Origin: Scandinavium goeteborgense
Lineage (GTDB): Bacteria; Pseudomonadota; Gammaproteobacteria; Enterobacterales; Enterobacteriaceae
NCBI RefSeq assembly: GCF_003935895.2
Contig: NZ_CP054058.1
Coordinates: 2,275,177 to 2,339,176, forward strand
Reading direction: 5' to 3'
DNA length: 64,000 nt
The position numbers were made by a program, and so were the translations under genes. The notes under the pieces are model-generated. The model was not told where the DNA came from. It did no database searches and was given only the letters and a program-made list of their open reading frames with translations. Shown here in pieces: positions 1 to 8,395 of the stretch (its first letter is position 1; every line of letters starts with the position of its first letter).

Positions 1-667
1 CCACATGGCTGGCGCCCAGGCGACGCGCATCCGCCTCTTTCCCCGGCGAACGGGTAAACAGCGTCACTTCCGCCCCCAGGGCGTGCGCCAGCTTCAGGCC
101 CATATGTCCGAGTCCGCCAAGGCCAATCACGGCGACTTTGCTGTTGGCATCAATCTTCCAGTGACGCAGCGGCGACCAGGTGGTGATCCCGGCGCACAGC
201 AGTGGCGCGGCGCCTTTCAAATCCAGCCCGTCAGGAATGCGCAGAACGAAATCCTGACTCGCAAGAATGGTTTGGGAATAGCCGCCGTAGGTGGTCTGGT
301 GGTCGTGACGATCCTGTCCGTTGTAGGTCTGGGTGTTGCCTTCTTCGCAATACTGCTCCAGTCCGTCTTTACACGGTGAACAGGTGCGACAGGAGTCGAC
401 CATACAGCCAATGGCCGCGAGATCGCCGGGCTTAAACTTGGTCACGCTGTCACCGATAGCCGTCACCCGACCGACAATTTCATGCCCCGGAACAAGGGGA
501 TAGGTACTGAATCCCCAGTCGTTGCGAGCCTGGTGTAAATCGGAGTGACACACGCCGCAGTACAACACCTCGATGGTCACATCGTCCGGACGCGGTTCGC
601 GACGGTCAAAGGAGAACGGGGCCAGCGGCGTGGTGGGATTTTGTGCTGCATATCCTAAAACTTTCAT
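1..667 (-). CDS. Zinc-dependent NAD(P) alcohol dehydrogenase, YahK-like (partial)
   Basis: Medium-chain zinc alcohol/aldehyde reductase of the cinnamyl-alcohol dehydrogenase type. The coding strand is the complement; the start codon is at 667 and the gene runs off the left edge, so only the first 222 residues are present. Visible are the catalytic-zinc pattern C37-G-V-C40-H41 with GHE at 61-63, structural-zinc cysteines at 93, 96, 99 and 107, and the nucleotide-binding GLGGLGHMG. It resembles E. coli YahK (NADPH-dependent aldehyde reduction) but is clearly not identical, so no symbol is given. It is divergent from sra across a 260-bp spacer that must hold both promoters. Confidence 0.9.
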   Translation of the reverse strand, partial: MKVLGYAAQNPTTPLAPFSFDRREPRPDDVTIEVLYCGVCHSDLHQARNDWGFSTYPLVPGHEIVGRVTAIGDSVTKFKPGDLAAIGCMVDSCRTCSPCKDGLEQYCEEGNTQTYNGQDRHDHQTTYGGYSQTILASQDFVLRIPDGLDLKGAAPLLCAGITTWSPLRHWKIDANSKVAVIGLGGLGHMGLKLAHALGAEVTLFTRSPGKEADARRLGASHV

Positions 668-927
668 GGAGTGACCTCACGATGAACAAAACGGGGAAAC
701 CTCCGCGCGAATCAAAAAGCATAGTTCAGGCACAGGACAGTGTGACGTTCGTCGCACAAAGGGTTAAATCTCAGAGAGTTCCTGAAAGTGTTAGCGGGTG
801 TTGCTATTTCGAACAGAATGGTCAACTATCAATCTCGCAGGCAAAGAAATTATCTGCGCTAAGGGTAAATTTCGCCCGGTACCTCCGGGATTGACCTTGA
901 AACCATTCACAGGATTAAGGAGTCATC

Positions 928-1068
928 ATGAAATCGAACCGTCAGGCACGTCATATCCTCGGCTTGAACTACAAGCTTTCAAACCAGAAAAAAGTCCTTA
1001 TCGAAGGCGATGCGGAAACCCAGCATAACCATACTCATGCCACCGGCCGCAAACGCCGCACCGAGTAA
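928..1068 (+). CDS. sra: Stationary-phase-induced ribosome-associated protein Sra
   Basis: Small basic protein of 46 residues, too short for ordinary ORF calling, starting [13 protein letters not shown] and ending in GRKRRTE, matching the ends of E. coli Sra (RpsV), which binds the 30S subunit in stationary phase. The start is preceded by AAGGAG seven bases upstream. The middle of the protein diverges from E. coli and contains a His-rich patch (HNHTH). The E. coli neighbour maeA follows, as expected from synteny, and a strong intrinsic terminator ends the unit at about 1138, so it is probably monocistronic. A sigma-S promoter is expected from E. coli but was not demonstrated here. Confidence 0.93.
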   Translation: MKSNRQARHILGLNYKLSNQKKVLIEGDAETQHNHTHATGRKRRTE

Positions 1069-1105
1069 CATCCCGGCTTTTCAGCCCTTTCATCGATAAA
1101 GACCG

Positions 1106-1138
1106 ACACCATCGTTTACATAAGATGGTGTTTTTTTT
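1106..1138 (+). terminator. Intrinsic terminator of sra
   Basis: Perfect 8-bp stem ACACCATC / GATGGTGT with a 10-base loop, followed by a run of T residues. It lies 37 bases after the sra stop. Confidence 0.9.
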
Positions 1139-1263
1139 AGTTTCTGAACCGCAGCGTTTACCCTTTTTATTAACACTTGCTTTATACTTTGCCGCGCCGA
1201 AGTACCCGCCAGCCCTCTCGATTCGCCTACCTGGGCAGGCCGTGATGACAAAGGATCAGTGAG

Positions 1264-2961
1264 ATGTTACTCAACCATAAAAACAATCGTTCTCTTTATA
1301 TCCCCTATGCAGGCCCCGTTTTACTGGAGTTTCCACTCCTCAACAAAGGCAGCGCGTTTAGCCAGGAGGAACGTCGCAACTTTAACCTCCTAGGCCTGTT
1401 GCCCGCCGTCGTGGAAACCATCGAAGAACAGGCTGAACGCGCCTGGATCCAGTACCAGGGTTTCAAAACCGAAATCGACAAACATATTTACCTGCGCAAT
1501 ATCCAGGACACCAACGAAACCCTCTTCTACCGTCTGGTCGAAAACCACCTCGACGAGATGATGCCCGTTATCTACACCCCGACCGTTGGCGCCGCCTGTG
1601 AGCGTTTCTCCGAGATTTACCGCCGTTCCCGGGGCGTGTTCATCTCTTACGAGAATCGTCACAACATGGACGACATTCTGCAAAACGTTCCCAACCACAA
1701 CATCAAAGTGATTGTGGTTACTGACGGTGAGCGCATTCTCGGCCTCGGCGATCAGGGCATTGGCGGCATGGGCATTCCTATCGGCAAACTGTCGCTGTAC
1801 ACCGCCTGTGGCGGGATCAGCCCGGCGTACACCCTGCCGGTGGTACTTGATGTCGGCACCAATAACCAGCAGTTGCTCAACGACCCGCTGTACATGGGAT
1901 CACGCCAGCCGCGTATTACCGACGACGAGTATTATCAGTTTGTCGATGATTTCATTCAGGCGGTAAAACAGCGCTGGCCGAACGTGCTGCTGCAGTTCGA
2001 AGATTTCGCGCAGAAGAACGCCATGCCGCTACTGAACCGCTATCGGGACGAGATTTGCTCTTTCAACGATGATATTCAGGGCACCGCGTCAGTGACCGTC
2101 GGCACGCTGATTGCCGCCAGCCACGCGGCGGGCAGCCAGCTCAGCGAGCAGAAAATTGTCTTCCTTGGTGCTGGCTCTGCCGGTTGCGGGATTGCCGAGC
2201 AAATCATCGCGCAGATCCAGCGCGAAGGCCTGACCGAAGAACAGGCGCGTGCGCGCGTGTTTATGGTTGACCGCTTCGGCCTGCTGACCGACCAGATGCC
2301 AAACCTGCTGGCGTTCCAGAACAAGCTGGTGCAAAAACGCGACAATCTGAAAAACTGGGATACCGCAGAAGACGTGCTCTCCCTGCTGGACGTGGTGCGC
2401 AACGCGAAGCCGGACATTCTGATTGGCGTCTCCGGCCAGACCGGGCTATTCACCGAAGAAATCATTCGTGAAATGCACAAGCACTGCCCGCGCCCTATCG
2501 TGATGCCGCTGTCTAACCCAACCTCTCGCGTCGAAGCGACGCCGCAGGACATCATCAACTGGACCGAAGGCTGTGCGCTGGTTGCCACCGGCAGCCCGTT
2601 CGCGCCGGTGACGTGGAAAGATAAAACTTATCCGATTGCCCAGTGCAACAACTCGTACATCTTCCCGGGCATTGGTCTGGGCGTGATTGCCTCCGGTGCG
2701 TCGCGCATCACCGACGAAATGCTGATGTCGGCGAGCGAAACGCTGGCCAAGCACTCCCCGTTGGTGAACAACGGGGAAGGTCTGGTGTTGCCGGAGCTGA
2801 AGGATATTCATACCGTCTCGCGGGCGATTGCGTTTGCGATTGGCAAAATGGCCCAGCAGCAAGGCGTGGCGGTGAAAACGTCGGCCGAAGCCCTGCAACA
2901 GGCGATTGATGACAACTTCTGGCAGCCGGAATACCGTAGCTACCGTCGTACCTCGATTTAA
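1264..2961 (+). CDS. maeA: NAD-dependent malic enzyme (malate dehydrogenase, decarboxylating)
   Basis: Oxidative decarboxylation of malate to pyruvate and CO2 with NAD, in the cytosol; an anaplerotic or gluconeogenic enzyme. The 565-residue length equals that of E. coli MaeA (SfcA). Seen in the protein are the malic-enzyme signature around [13 protein letters not shown] (about residue 101), the [14 protein letters not shown] motif, FEDFAQKNA followed by FNDDIQGTA with metal-ligand acidic residues, and the dinucleotide-binding [13 protein letters not shown] near residue 305. The start codon follows AAAGGATCAGTGAG. It stands alone between the sra terminator and a REP-like repeat. Confidence 0.96.
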   Translation: MLLNHKNNRSLYIPYAGPVLLEFPLLNKGSAFSQEERRNFNLLGLLPAVVETIEEQAERAWIQYQGFKTEIDKHIYLRNIQDTNETLFYRLVENHLDEMMPVIYTPTVGAACERFSEIYRRSRGVFISYENRHNMDDILQNVPNHNIKVIVVTDGERILGLGDQGIGGMGIPIGKLSLYTACGGISPAYTLPVVLDVGTNNQQLLNDPLYMGSRQPRITDDEYYQFVDDFIQAVKQRWPNVLLQFEDFAQKNAMPLLNRYRDEICSFNDDIQGTASVTVGTLIAASHAAGSQLSEQKIVFLGAGSAGCGIAEQIIAQIQREGLTEEQARARVFMVDRFGLLTDQMPNLLAFQNKLVQKRDNLKNWDTAEDVLSLLDVVRNAKPDILIGVSGQTGLFTEEIIREMHKHCPRPIVMPLSNPTSRVEATPQDIINWTEGCALVATGSPFAPVTWKDKTYPIAQCNNSYIFPGIGLGVIASGASRITDEMLMSASETLAKHSPLVNNGEGLVLPELKDIHTVSRAIAFAIGKMAQQQGVAVKTSAEALQQAIDDNFWQPEYRSYRRTSI

Positions 2962-3026
2962 CATTTATGCCTGATGGCGCTGCGCCTACAAGAAATCGTA
3001 GGTCTTGCAGGCGTAGCGCCAATCAA
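2962..3026. repeat. REP/BIME-like palindromic repeat
   Basis: Imperfect inverted repeat directly after maeA: TGATGGCGCTGCGCCTACA on one arm and TGCAGGCGTAGCGCC on the other, separated by an AGAAATCG-type loop. The composition and position (3' of a gene, intergenic) match the enterobacterial REP/BIME family, which stabilises upstream mRNA ends. Other copies in this window are at 28953-29105 and 44806-44841. Confidence 0.7.
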
Positions 3027-3084
3027 CAATCCCCGCTACACTCTTTCCACCCATTAATCTGCTGAATATAAAAAGGAGGATCCC

Positions 3085-3168
3085 ATGCTGTATTGTGAAA
3101 AGTTTACTTTTTCACGTACTTTTGGCGATCGCACCTGCTCAAGCGTTATCCGTACCGTGCTGCGATAA
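3085..3168 (+). CDS. Putative 27-residue regulatory leader peptide upstream of the ABC-F gene
   Basis: A short ORF, missed by ordinary ORF calling, begins with ATG six bases after a very strong ribosome site (AAAAAGGAGG) and encodes MLYCEKFTFSRTFGDRTCSS followed by VIRTVLR. Its stop codon lies in the second arm of a large hairpin (3137-3181), and the ABC-F start is 112 bases downstream. Strong initiation, small size, an RNA fold starting inside the ORF and a following ABC-F gene are the hallmarks of a ribosome-sensing attenuation leader, as known for antibiotic-resistance ABC-F genes in Gram-positive bacteria. Function here is inferred; the peptide itself is not recognised. Confidence 0.62.
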   Translation: MLYCEKFTFSRTFGDRTCSSVIRTVLR

Positions 3169-3275
3169 CTTCTGCTTGAGCGAAGAAAACCAAGACTGAA
3201 TCCCTTCCCTCGGCTTACCGGGTTATCGTCGGCGTTAACTGACGAGGCGTTCTTACGCCAGTAACACTTGAGTAA
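3137..3275 (+). promoter_or_regulatory. Alternative-pairing leader RNA (candidate attenuator)
   Basis: Segment 1 (3137-3150, GCTCAAGCGTTATC) can pair with segment 2 (3164-3181, GATAAC then GCTTGAGC with a 4-base bulge). Segment 2 core GCGATAAC (3162-3169) can instead pair with segment 3 GTTATCGT (3222-3229). CTCAAG of segment 1 is also complementary to CTTGAG at 3267-3272, just before the ABC-F start, and GGCGT/ACGCC (3246-3250 with 3255-3259) forms another small hairpin there. These mutually exclusive pairs suit ribosome-stalling control of ABC-F translation. Mechanism is inference. Confidence 0.5.
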
Positions 3276-3280
3276 GTTCT

Positions 3281-4999
3281 ATGACCACATTATTAAGTAC
3301 CCACTCGCTGTGCAGCGAAACGGCCTTCGGCCCCCTGTTTACTGACCTCTCTTTTACGCTGAAAAAAGGCGATCGCGTCGGGCTGATTGGCTATAACGGC
3401 TGCGGCAAAAGTACCTTGCTAAAACTGCTGGATGGCACTGAGGCGCCTTCTTCCGGCTACGTGTCCATTGCCAACCACTGCCTGCTGGCCCGCGTGGAAC
3501 AGCATCTGCCTGAATCCCTTGGCCCGCTAACGATGCTCGATGCGGTGCTGGATAACATTCCCCTCGCGGAGCGAGACGTTCAGCGCTGGCGTGCCGAAGC
3601 GTTACTGGCGGAAATGGGTTTCAACGCCGATGACTGGGCGTTAACTGCCGCTACGCTGAGCGGTGGACAGCATACGCGTCTGCTGCTGGCGCGGGCGTTG
3701 ATCACCTCTCCGGACCTTTTGCTGCTGGACGAACCGGGCAACCACCTCGATCTCCCTACCCTGTTGTGGCTGGAGCGTTTTCTCAACGGCTGGAACGGCA
3801 GTTTTGTCGTCGTTTCCCATGACCAGCAGCTGTTGGATAACGTGACCAACACCAGCTGGATCCTGCGTGACCACAGACTGCACAGCTTTTCCCTGCCCTG
3901 TAGCGCCGCCCGTCAGGCGCTGATGGAGCAGGATGAAAACGATGCCCTGCGTTTCAAAGCGGAACAGAAAGAGATCGACCGGGTGGCCGCCAGCGCCAAA
4001 CGGCTGGCGGTCTGGGGCCACGTGTATGACAACGAAGACTTGTCGCGTAAAGCCAAGCAGATGGAGAAACAGGTTGAACGGCTGAAGGCGAGCCAGACCG
4101 ACGTCACCGCAGGCAGTCAGTGGCGATTGCAGCTGCATGGCGATCTGCTGCGCGCCGACCGGCTGCTGGAGCTGGAAAATCTCTCCGTCTCACCGGCGGC
4201 CGGACTCGCACCTCTGTTTAGTGCGCCGATGGCACGGCTGAAGAGCGGCGATCGGGTGGCGGTGATTGGCCGTAATGGCTGCGGGAAATCGTCGCTGCTG
4301 CGGCTTATCTGGCAGCAATATCAGGCTGGCGTTCTGGCGGAAGGATTAACTCTCCATCCGCGCGTGGCGCTGGGTTATTACGATCAGACGCTGCACCAGT
4401 TAGCGGATCACGCCACGCTATTTGACGCACTGGAGCCGTTCGCGCCCGCGCCAGAAACGCGAAAAATGGCGTTAATCAGCGCCGGTTTCGCCTGGGCAAG
4501 GCAAGGCCAGCGCGTCGATTCTCTGAGCGGCGGCGAGCGTTCCCGGCTGTTATTCGTCGGCCTGACGCTGGCCCGCTACAGGCTGCTGATGCTCGATGAA
4601 CCGACCAACCATCTCGACATGGAAGGCAAAGAGGCGCTGGCGGAAACGCTGCAAACCTTCGCTGGCGGCGTGCTGTTGGTGAGCCACGACAGGCACCTGA
4701 TGCAACAGAGCTGTAATCGTTTTTGGCTAATTGAAAACGGCGTGCTGGAGGAATGGCACGATGCCGATGCGGCGTGGGACCGGCTACGTGAACCGCTCCC
4801 GGTCGTTGCAGATTCGAAGCCCGTGACCGCAACGGAAACGGCATCAGACGCCACAGACAATTTACTGGAAGCCCTGCTGGCGCTCGAAACGCAGCTGGCT
4901 GACGACCTGGCGCGTAAACCAAAGCATCAGAAACCTCAGCTTCAGGCCCAGTGGCGGCGTGACATTGACGTGCTAACGGCGCGTCTGGACTCGCTGTAA
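3281..4999 (+). CDS. ABC-F family ATPase (ribosome-associated or resistance type)
   Basis: Soluble protein of 572 residues with two ABC ATPase domains and no membrane segments, the ABC-F plan of ribosome-acting translation or antibiotic-protection factors. Domain 1 has Walker A GYNGCGKST, signature LSGGQ and Walker B with DEPGNHLD (the family norm is DEPTNHLD; the Thr to Gly change is unusual). A charged linker lies at about residues 218-275. Domain 2 has GRNGCGKSS, LSGGERSRL and canonical DEPTNHLD, followed by a C-terminal helical tail. It is not one of the four E. coli ABC-F proteins by sequence as far as I can recall, and it sits between maeA and adhP, which are adjacent in E. coli. The leader upstream suggests inducible expression. 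Confidence 0.85.
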   Translation: MTTLLSTHSLCSETAFGPLFTDLSFTLKKGDRVGLIGYNGCGKSTLLKLLDGTEAPSSGYVSIANHCLLARVEQHLPESLGPLTMLDAVLDNIPLAERDVQRWRAEALLAEMGFNADDWALTAATLSGGQHTRLLLARALITSPDLLLLDEPGNHLDLPTLLWLERFLNGWNGSFVVVSHDQQLLDNVTNTSWILRDHRLHSFSLPCSAARQALMEQDENDALRFKAEQKEIDRVAASAKRLAVWGHVYDNEDLSRKAKQMEKQVERLKASQTDVTAGSQWRLQLHGDLLRADRLLELENLSVSPAAGLAPLFSAPMARLKSGDRVAVIGRNGCGKSSLLRLIWQQYQAGVLAEGLTLHPRVALGYYDQTLHQLADHATLFDALEPFAPAPETRKMALISAGFAWARQGQRVDSLSGGERSRLLFVGLTLARYRLLMLDEPTNHLDMEGKEALAETLQTFAGGVLLVSHDRHLMQQSCNRFWLIENGVLEEWHDADAAWDRLREPLPVVADSKPVTATETASDATDNLLEALLALETQLADDLARKPKHQKPQLQAQWRRDIDVLTARLDSL

Positions 5000-5008
5000 T
5001 TCCCTTTT

Positions 5009-5035
5009 CAGGCACCTTCGGGTGCCTGTTTTTTT
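5009..5035 (+). terminator. Intrinsic terminator of the ABC-F gene
   Basis: Stem CAGGCACC / GGTGCCTG with a TTCG tetraloop, followed by seven T residues; it starts ten bases after the stop codon. Confidence 0.93.
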
Positions 5036-5170
5036 GTCTGAATGCGCAGTGATTCATAAACCTTGTTTATGGTTTATGAAATATTAAACACGACTAATAA
5101 TTGTAAAATTATGACGTTATGTTGCGATGGGCTTGCTAAATCAGCGGAATACTTTAACTCTAAAGGGGTA

Positions 5171-5192
5171 ACGGCGTGCTTCCCGACGCCGT
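5171..5192 (+). promoter_or_regulatory. Hairpin in the adhP upstream region
   Basis: Perfect 7-bp inverted repeat ACGGCGT / ACGCCGT with an 8-base loop, ending 38 bases before the adhP start. It could be an mRNA leader hairpin or an operator; no regulator is assigned. Confidence 0.4.
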
Positions 5193-5230
5193 ACCTGCAT
5201 TGCAGATTTTCATCCAAAAAGGAGACATAC

Positions 5231-6241
5231 ATGAAGGCTGCTGTTGTAACTCAAGACCATCAGGTCAATGTGACTGAAAAAACGCTTCGTCCGTTGAAGC
5301 ATGGCGAAGCGCTGCTGAAGATGGAATGCTGCGGCGTTTGCCACACCGACCTCCACGTGAAGAATGGCGATTTCGGTGATAAAACCGGCGTCATTCTGGG
5401 ACACGAAGGGATTGGGGTCGTGAAAGAAGTCGGCCCGGGCGTCACCTCTCTGAAACCTGGCGACCGCGCCAGCGTGGCGTGGTTCTTCGAAGGCTGCGGC
5501 CATTGTGAATACTGTAACAGCGGCAACGAAACGCTCTGCCGCTCGGTGAAAAATGCTGGTTACAGCGTCGACGGCGGAATGGCCGAAGAGTGTATCGTTA
5601 CCGCCGATTACTCGGTAAAAGTACCGGACGGTCTGGAATCCGCGGCGGCCAGCAGTATCACCTGTGCGGGCGTCACGACCTATAAAGCAGTCAAAATGTC
5701 CGGGATCAAACCGGGGCAGTGGATTGCCATTTACGGCCTGGGCGGTTTGGGTAACCTGGCGCTGCAATACGCAAAAAACGTGTTCAATGCCAAAGTCATC
5801 GCCCTGGACGTCAACGATGCGCAGCTGAAACTGGCGGAGGAAATGGGCGCCGATCTGGTGATCAATTCCCGCAGTGAAGACGCGGCGAAAATCGTGCAGG
5901 AAAAAACCGGCGGCGCGCACGCAGCCGTTGTCACTGCCGTAGCAAAAGCCGCGTTCAACTCCGCGGTCGATGCGGTGCGCGCCGGTGGCCGCGTGGTGGC
6001 CGTTGGCCTGCCGTCAGAATCCATGAGTCTTGATATCCCGCGCCTGGTGCTGGACGGAATTCAGGTCGTGGGTTCGCTGGTGGGCACCCGTCAGGATCTG
6101 ATTGAAGCGTTCCAGTTTGCCGCAGAAGGCAAAGTGGTGCCGAAAGTGACGATGCGTCCTATCGGCGACATCAACGCCATTTTCAAAGAAATGGAGCAAG
6201 GGCAGATTCGCGGCCGTATGGTTATCGACCTGCGTCATTAA
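5231..6241 (+). CDS. adhP: Alcohol dehydrogenase AdhP (propanol-preferring)
   Basis: Zinc-dependent NAD alcohol dehydrogenase oxidising ethanol and propanol, 336 residues as in E. coli AdhP and almost collinear with it. Catalytic zinc ligands C37, H58 and E59 are present, structural-zinc cysteines are at 89, 92, 95 and 103, and the Rossmann motif is GLGGLGNLA. The start MKAAVV at 5231 follows AAAAAGGAGACATAC; the longer frame reaching back to 5063 is not supported. The natural terminator after the gene is split by the IS4-like element, so read-through into the IS is expected. Confidence 0.97.
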   Translation: MKAAVVTQDHQVNVTEKTLRPLKHGEALLKMECCGVCHTDLHVKNGDFGDKTGVILGHEGIGVVKEVGPGVTSLKPGDRASVAWFFEGCGHCEYCNSGNETLCRSVKNAGYSVDGGMAEECIVTADYSVKVPDGLESAAASSITCAGVTTYKAVKMSGIKPGQWIAIYGLGGLGNLALQYAKNVFNAKVIALDVNDAQLKLAEEMGADLVINSRSEDAAKIVQEKTGGAHAAVVTAVAKAAFNSAVDAVRAGGRVVAVGLPSESMSLDIPRLVLDGIQVVGSLVGTRQDLIEAFQFAAEGKVVPKVTMRPIGDINAIFKEMEQGQIRGRMVIDLRH

Positions 6242-6263
6242 TCCGTTCTTAAACGACAAACGG

Positions 6264-6275
6264 CGCCAAAAGGCG
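6264..6275 (+). repeat. Left 12-bp target-site duplication of the IS (remnant of adhP terminator)
   Basis: CGCCAAAAGGCG, identical to 7694-7705. With the flanking bases it forms the hairpin half of the original adhP terminator, now cut off from its T tract. Confidence 0.9.
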
Positions 6276-7693
6276 TAATGCCGATCAGTTAAGGATCGGT
6301 TGACCGATCCGGTGGTTGTGCAAGAATCCGTAATCTCTCCAGGGATTACGGATTTTTTATGTTACTCAGCCAGGCCTTAGATACCGTCCATAAATTTTCT
6401 CCGCAGGAGTTTGCTGCCCTTGCAGACCTGCTTTCTCCTGAACTGATTGATGAATGCCTGGCTGACACCGGCGTCGTCACTCTGCGTAAGCGTCGCCTCT
6501 CCATGGAGATGATGGTCTGGGCGGTTACCGGCATGGCCCTGTTCCGCTCCCACTCCATGACCCAGCTGGTCTCACATATGGACATTCTTCTGCCGGGTAA
6601 CCGGCCCTTCGTTGCACCCAGTGCCGTTGTTCAGGCCCGCCAGCGGCTCGGCGAGGATGTCATCCGTCTGATGTTCGAAAAACACGTCAGCTCTGGTTTG
6701 AAAAAACACCCCTGTCTCACTGGAACGGCCTGACGCTAATGGCCGTGGACGGTACGTTGTGGCGTGCACCTGATACCCCAGAAAATGACGCAGCCTTCGG
6801 CCGTACTGCCAATGTGAACAAGCAGTCCGAATGGCCACAACTGCGCATGGTCTGCCAGATGGAAGTTACCAGCCATCTGCTGTCTGCGGTGGCCTTCGAC
6901 AGCGTCTCTGAAACCGGTGAAACTGACCTTGCGGCACAGCTTATTGACCGGACGCCGGACCACTCACTGACCATCATGGATAAGGGCTTCTATGCCCTGG
7001 GCCTGCTGCATCGCTGGCAGTCATCAGGCACGGAAAGGCACTGGATGCTGCCCTTACGCAAAGGCGCGCAGTATGAGGAGGTGAGAAACCTGGGCGCAGG
7101 GCAGAAACTGGTGAGAATAACGCTGTCGCCGCAGGCGAAAAAGAAATGGCAGGATGCACCGGAAACCCTGACAGCAAGACTGGTCAGCAAGGAAGTGAAC
7201 GGCAAGACGGTGCAGATACTGACGTCGATGTGCGACCCGCTCAGATACCCGAAAGCCGATATCGTGGACCTTTACAGCCAGCGGTGGGAGATAGAGCACG
7301 GGTTCAGGGAGATGAAGCAGCATCTGCTGAATAATGAACTGACGCTGCGGAGTAAAAAGCCTGCGCTGGTGCGTCAGGAGCTGTGGGGCGTGGTGCTGGC
7401 GTATAATCTGTTGCGCTTCATGATGGGGCAGATGGCGTACAGTCTGAAAGGCGTGGAGCCATATCAGATGGGCTTTAAACAGTCAGCGTTATATCTGTGC
7501 AGCCACCTGCGTTTACTGCCGGGAGTGGCGCCGGGAAACTCCCAAGGTCATGGCCGAAATACTGAGTATGGCCTCAAGCTTCGTGCTACCAGGGCGAAGA
7601 GCACGGCATTACCCGAGCTGTCGAGAGCTGTAAAAAAGAGGCCGCAACGTTATCCGTTGCGGCCTCCTTCAAAAGCTTAACTGACAAGCATTA
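6276..7693 (+). mobile_element. IS4-family insertion sequence, 1418 bp
   Basis: Bounded by imperfect 18-bp terminal inverted repeats: left TAATGCCGATCAGTTAAG, and the right end read inward TAATGCTTGTCAGTTAAG (15 of 18 match). The left repeat agrees with the terminal repeat of IS4 itself. Both sides carry a 12-bp direct repeat, within the 10-13 bp known for the IS4 group. The element contains one transposase gene broken by frameshifts. Its target is the rho-independent terminator of adhP. Confidence 0.93.
6359..7680 (+). pseudogene. IS4-family transposase, frameshifted
   Basis: DDE transposase related to IS4 InsG. The N-terminal part is 6359-6733 (contains LRKRRLSMEMMVWAV and [13 protein letters not shown]); the rest continues from 6739 in another frame with [29 protein letters not shown] and the Y-2-R-3-E-6-K signature in [15 protein letters not shown]. 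Loss of one A in the A-run near 6678 explains the first break: with one more A, the frame reads on through [21 protein letters not shown]-type sequence. A second out-of-frame stretch, about 7545-7612, encodes [19 protein letters not shown] in another frame before the last 20 or so residues return. It is probably inactive. Confidence 0.9.
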
Positions 7694-7711
7694 CGCCAAA
7701 AGGCGCCGTTT
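7694..7711 (+). terminator. Right part of the split adhP terminator plus target duplication
   Basis: CGCCAAAAGGCGCC followed by GTTTTT. The 12-bp target duplication is 7694-7705. Joined to the left flank (ACGG at 6260-6263) it reconstructs an uninterrupted GGCGCC-AAAA-GGCGCC hairpin with T tract. It may still end transcription leaving the IS. Confidence 0.8.
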
Positions 7712-7753
7712 TTATACCGCTATAACCCCAAAATAATTCGGTGACGGGTATTC

Positions 7754-8263
7754 TCAGGCTTTACTCCGACGATCGTTAATCCACTGCTTAACTTCAATGG
7801 TGAACGTCTCCGGCGCTTTGCGAAACATTTTACGCGCCAGGTCCAGGATTGTATGGCGGGCCAGTTCTTCTTCCATCCGCTGTTGCGCGCTGTCCATTAC
7901 CGAACGCACGCCGCAAGGGCCATCGCACACCCATGAAGGCGGCGCTTCATCGAACACGGCCAGACGCTGGCGGATTTCGCGGCACTCAAACATCGATTTG
8001 TCACCGTCGATGGCATGCACAATATCCAGCACGCTGATCAGTTCACTGGCTCGTGCCAGCCGAAATCCCCCGCCCTTGCCTTCTGAACTCACCACCAGCC
8101 CAGCGCGAGATAGACGGGTAAATATTTTCGCCAGATAGTCATAAGGCACGTTCTGCAGTTCCGCCAGCTCACGCACATTCATTTCACGCGCATCGCCATT
8201 CGCATCCACCATGCTCATCAAGCTGTGGATCCCGTACTCCACGCCAGAACTGTAAAACGCCAT
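7754..8263 (-). CDS. Rrf2-family transcriptional regulator
   Basis: A 169-residue protein with an N-terminal winged helix (YGIHSLMSMVD ... ELAELQNVPYDYLAKIFTRL ... GKGGGFRLAR) typical of Rrf2/IscR/NsrR regulators. Three cysteines at C94, C113 and C117 lie in the loop where IscR and NsrR bind an Fe-S cluster, so redox, NO or thiol sensing is plausible but not proven. It is divergent from the NADH dehydrogenase-like gene; a perfect 24-bp palindrome between them (8320-8343) is its likely operator. Confidence 0.88.
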   Translation of the reverse strand: MAFYSSGVEYGIHSLMSMVDANGDAREMNVRELAELQNVPYDYLAKIFTRLSRAGLVVSSEGKGGGFRLARASELISVLDIVHAIDGDKSMFECREIRQRLAVFDEAPPSWVCDGPCGVRSVMDSAQQRMEEELARHTILDLARKMFRKAPETFTIEVKQWINDRRSKA

Positions 8264-8319
8264 TTTATGATCCTCTTCGGTTTATTCACGGTGATGATAA
8301 CTCAGATACTCAGAAAGAT

Positions 8320-8349
8320 CTTGTCGGAGTTAACTCCGACAAGTATAGT
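8320..8349 (+). promoter_or_regulatory. Rrf2 operator overlapping the flavoprotein promoter
   Basis: Positions 8320-8343 form a perfect 24-bp palindrome with arm CTTGTCGGAGTT. It contains a -35-like TTGTCG (8321-8326); exactly 17 bases later is a -10-like TATAGT (8344-8349). The binding site thus covers the -35 element and the whole spacer, the expected layout for repression. The start of the flavoprotein is 47 bases beyond the -10. Confidence 0.72.
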
Positions 8350-8395
8350 GGCAGTTATTGGGGCCGAGCGGCCTGAAAATGCAGAAGGACAAAAC

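Noticed and set aside
6676-6740. Programmed frameshift in the IS transposase
   Set aside because: IS4-group transposases are normally made from one frame, and a second disrupted stretch near 7545-7612 indicates decay.
8225-8395. Longer N-terminus for the flavoprotein
   Set aside because: It would cover the Rrf2 operator and promoter; the FAD motif begins right after the ATG at 8396, which has a good ribosome site.
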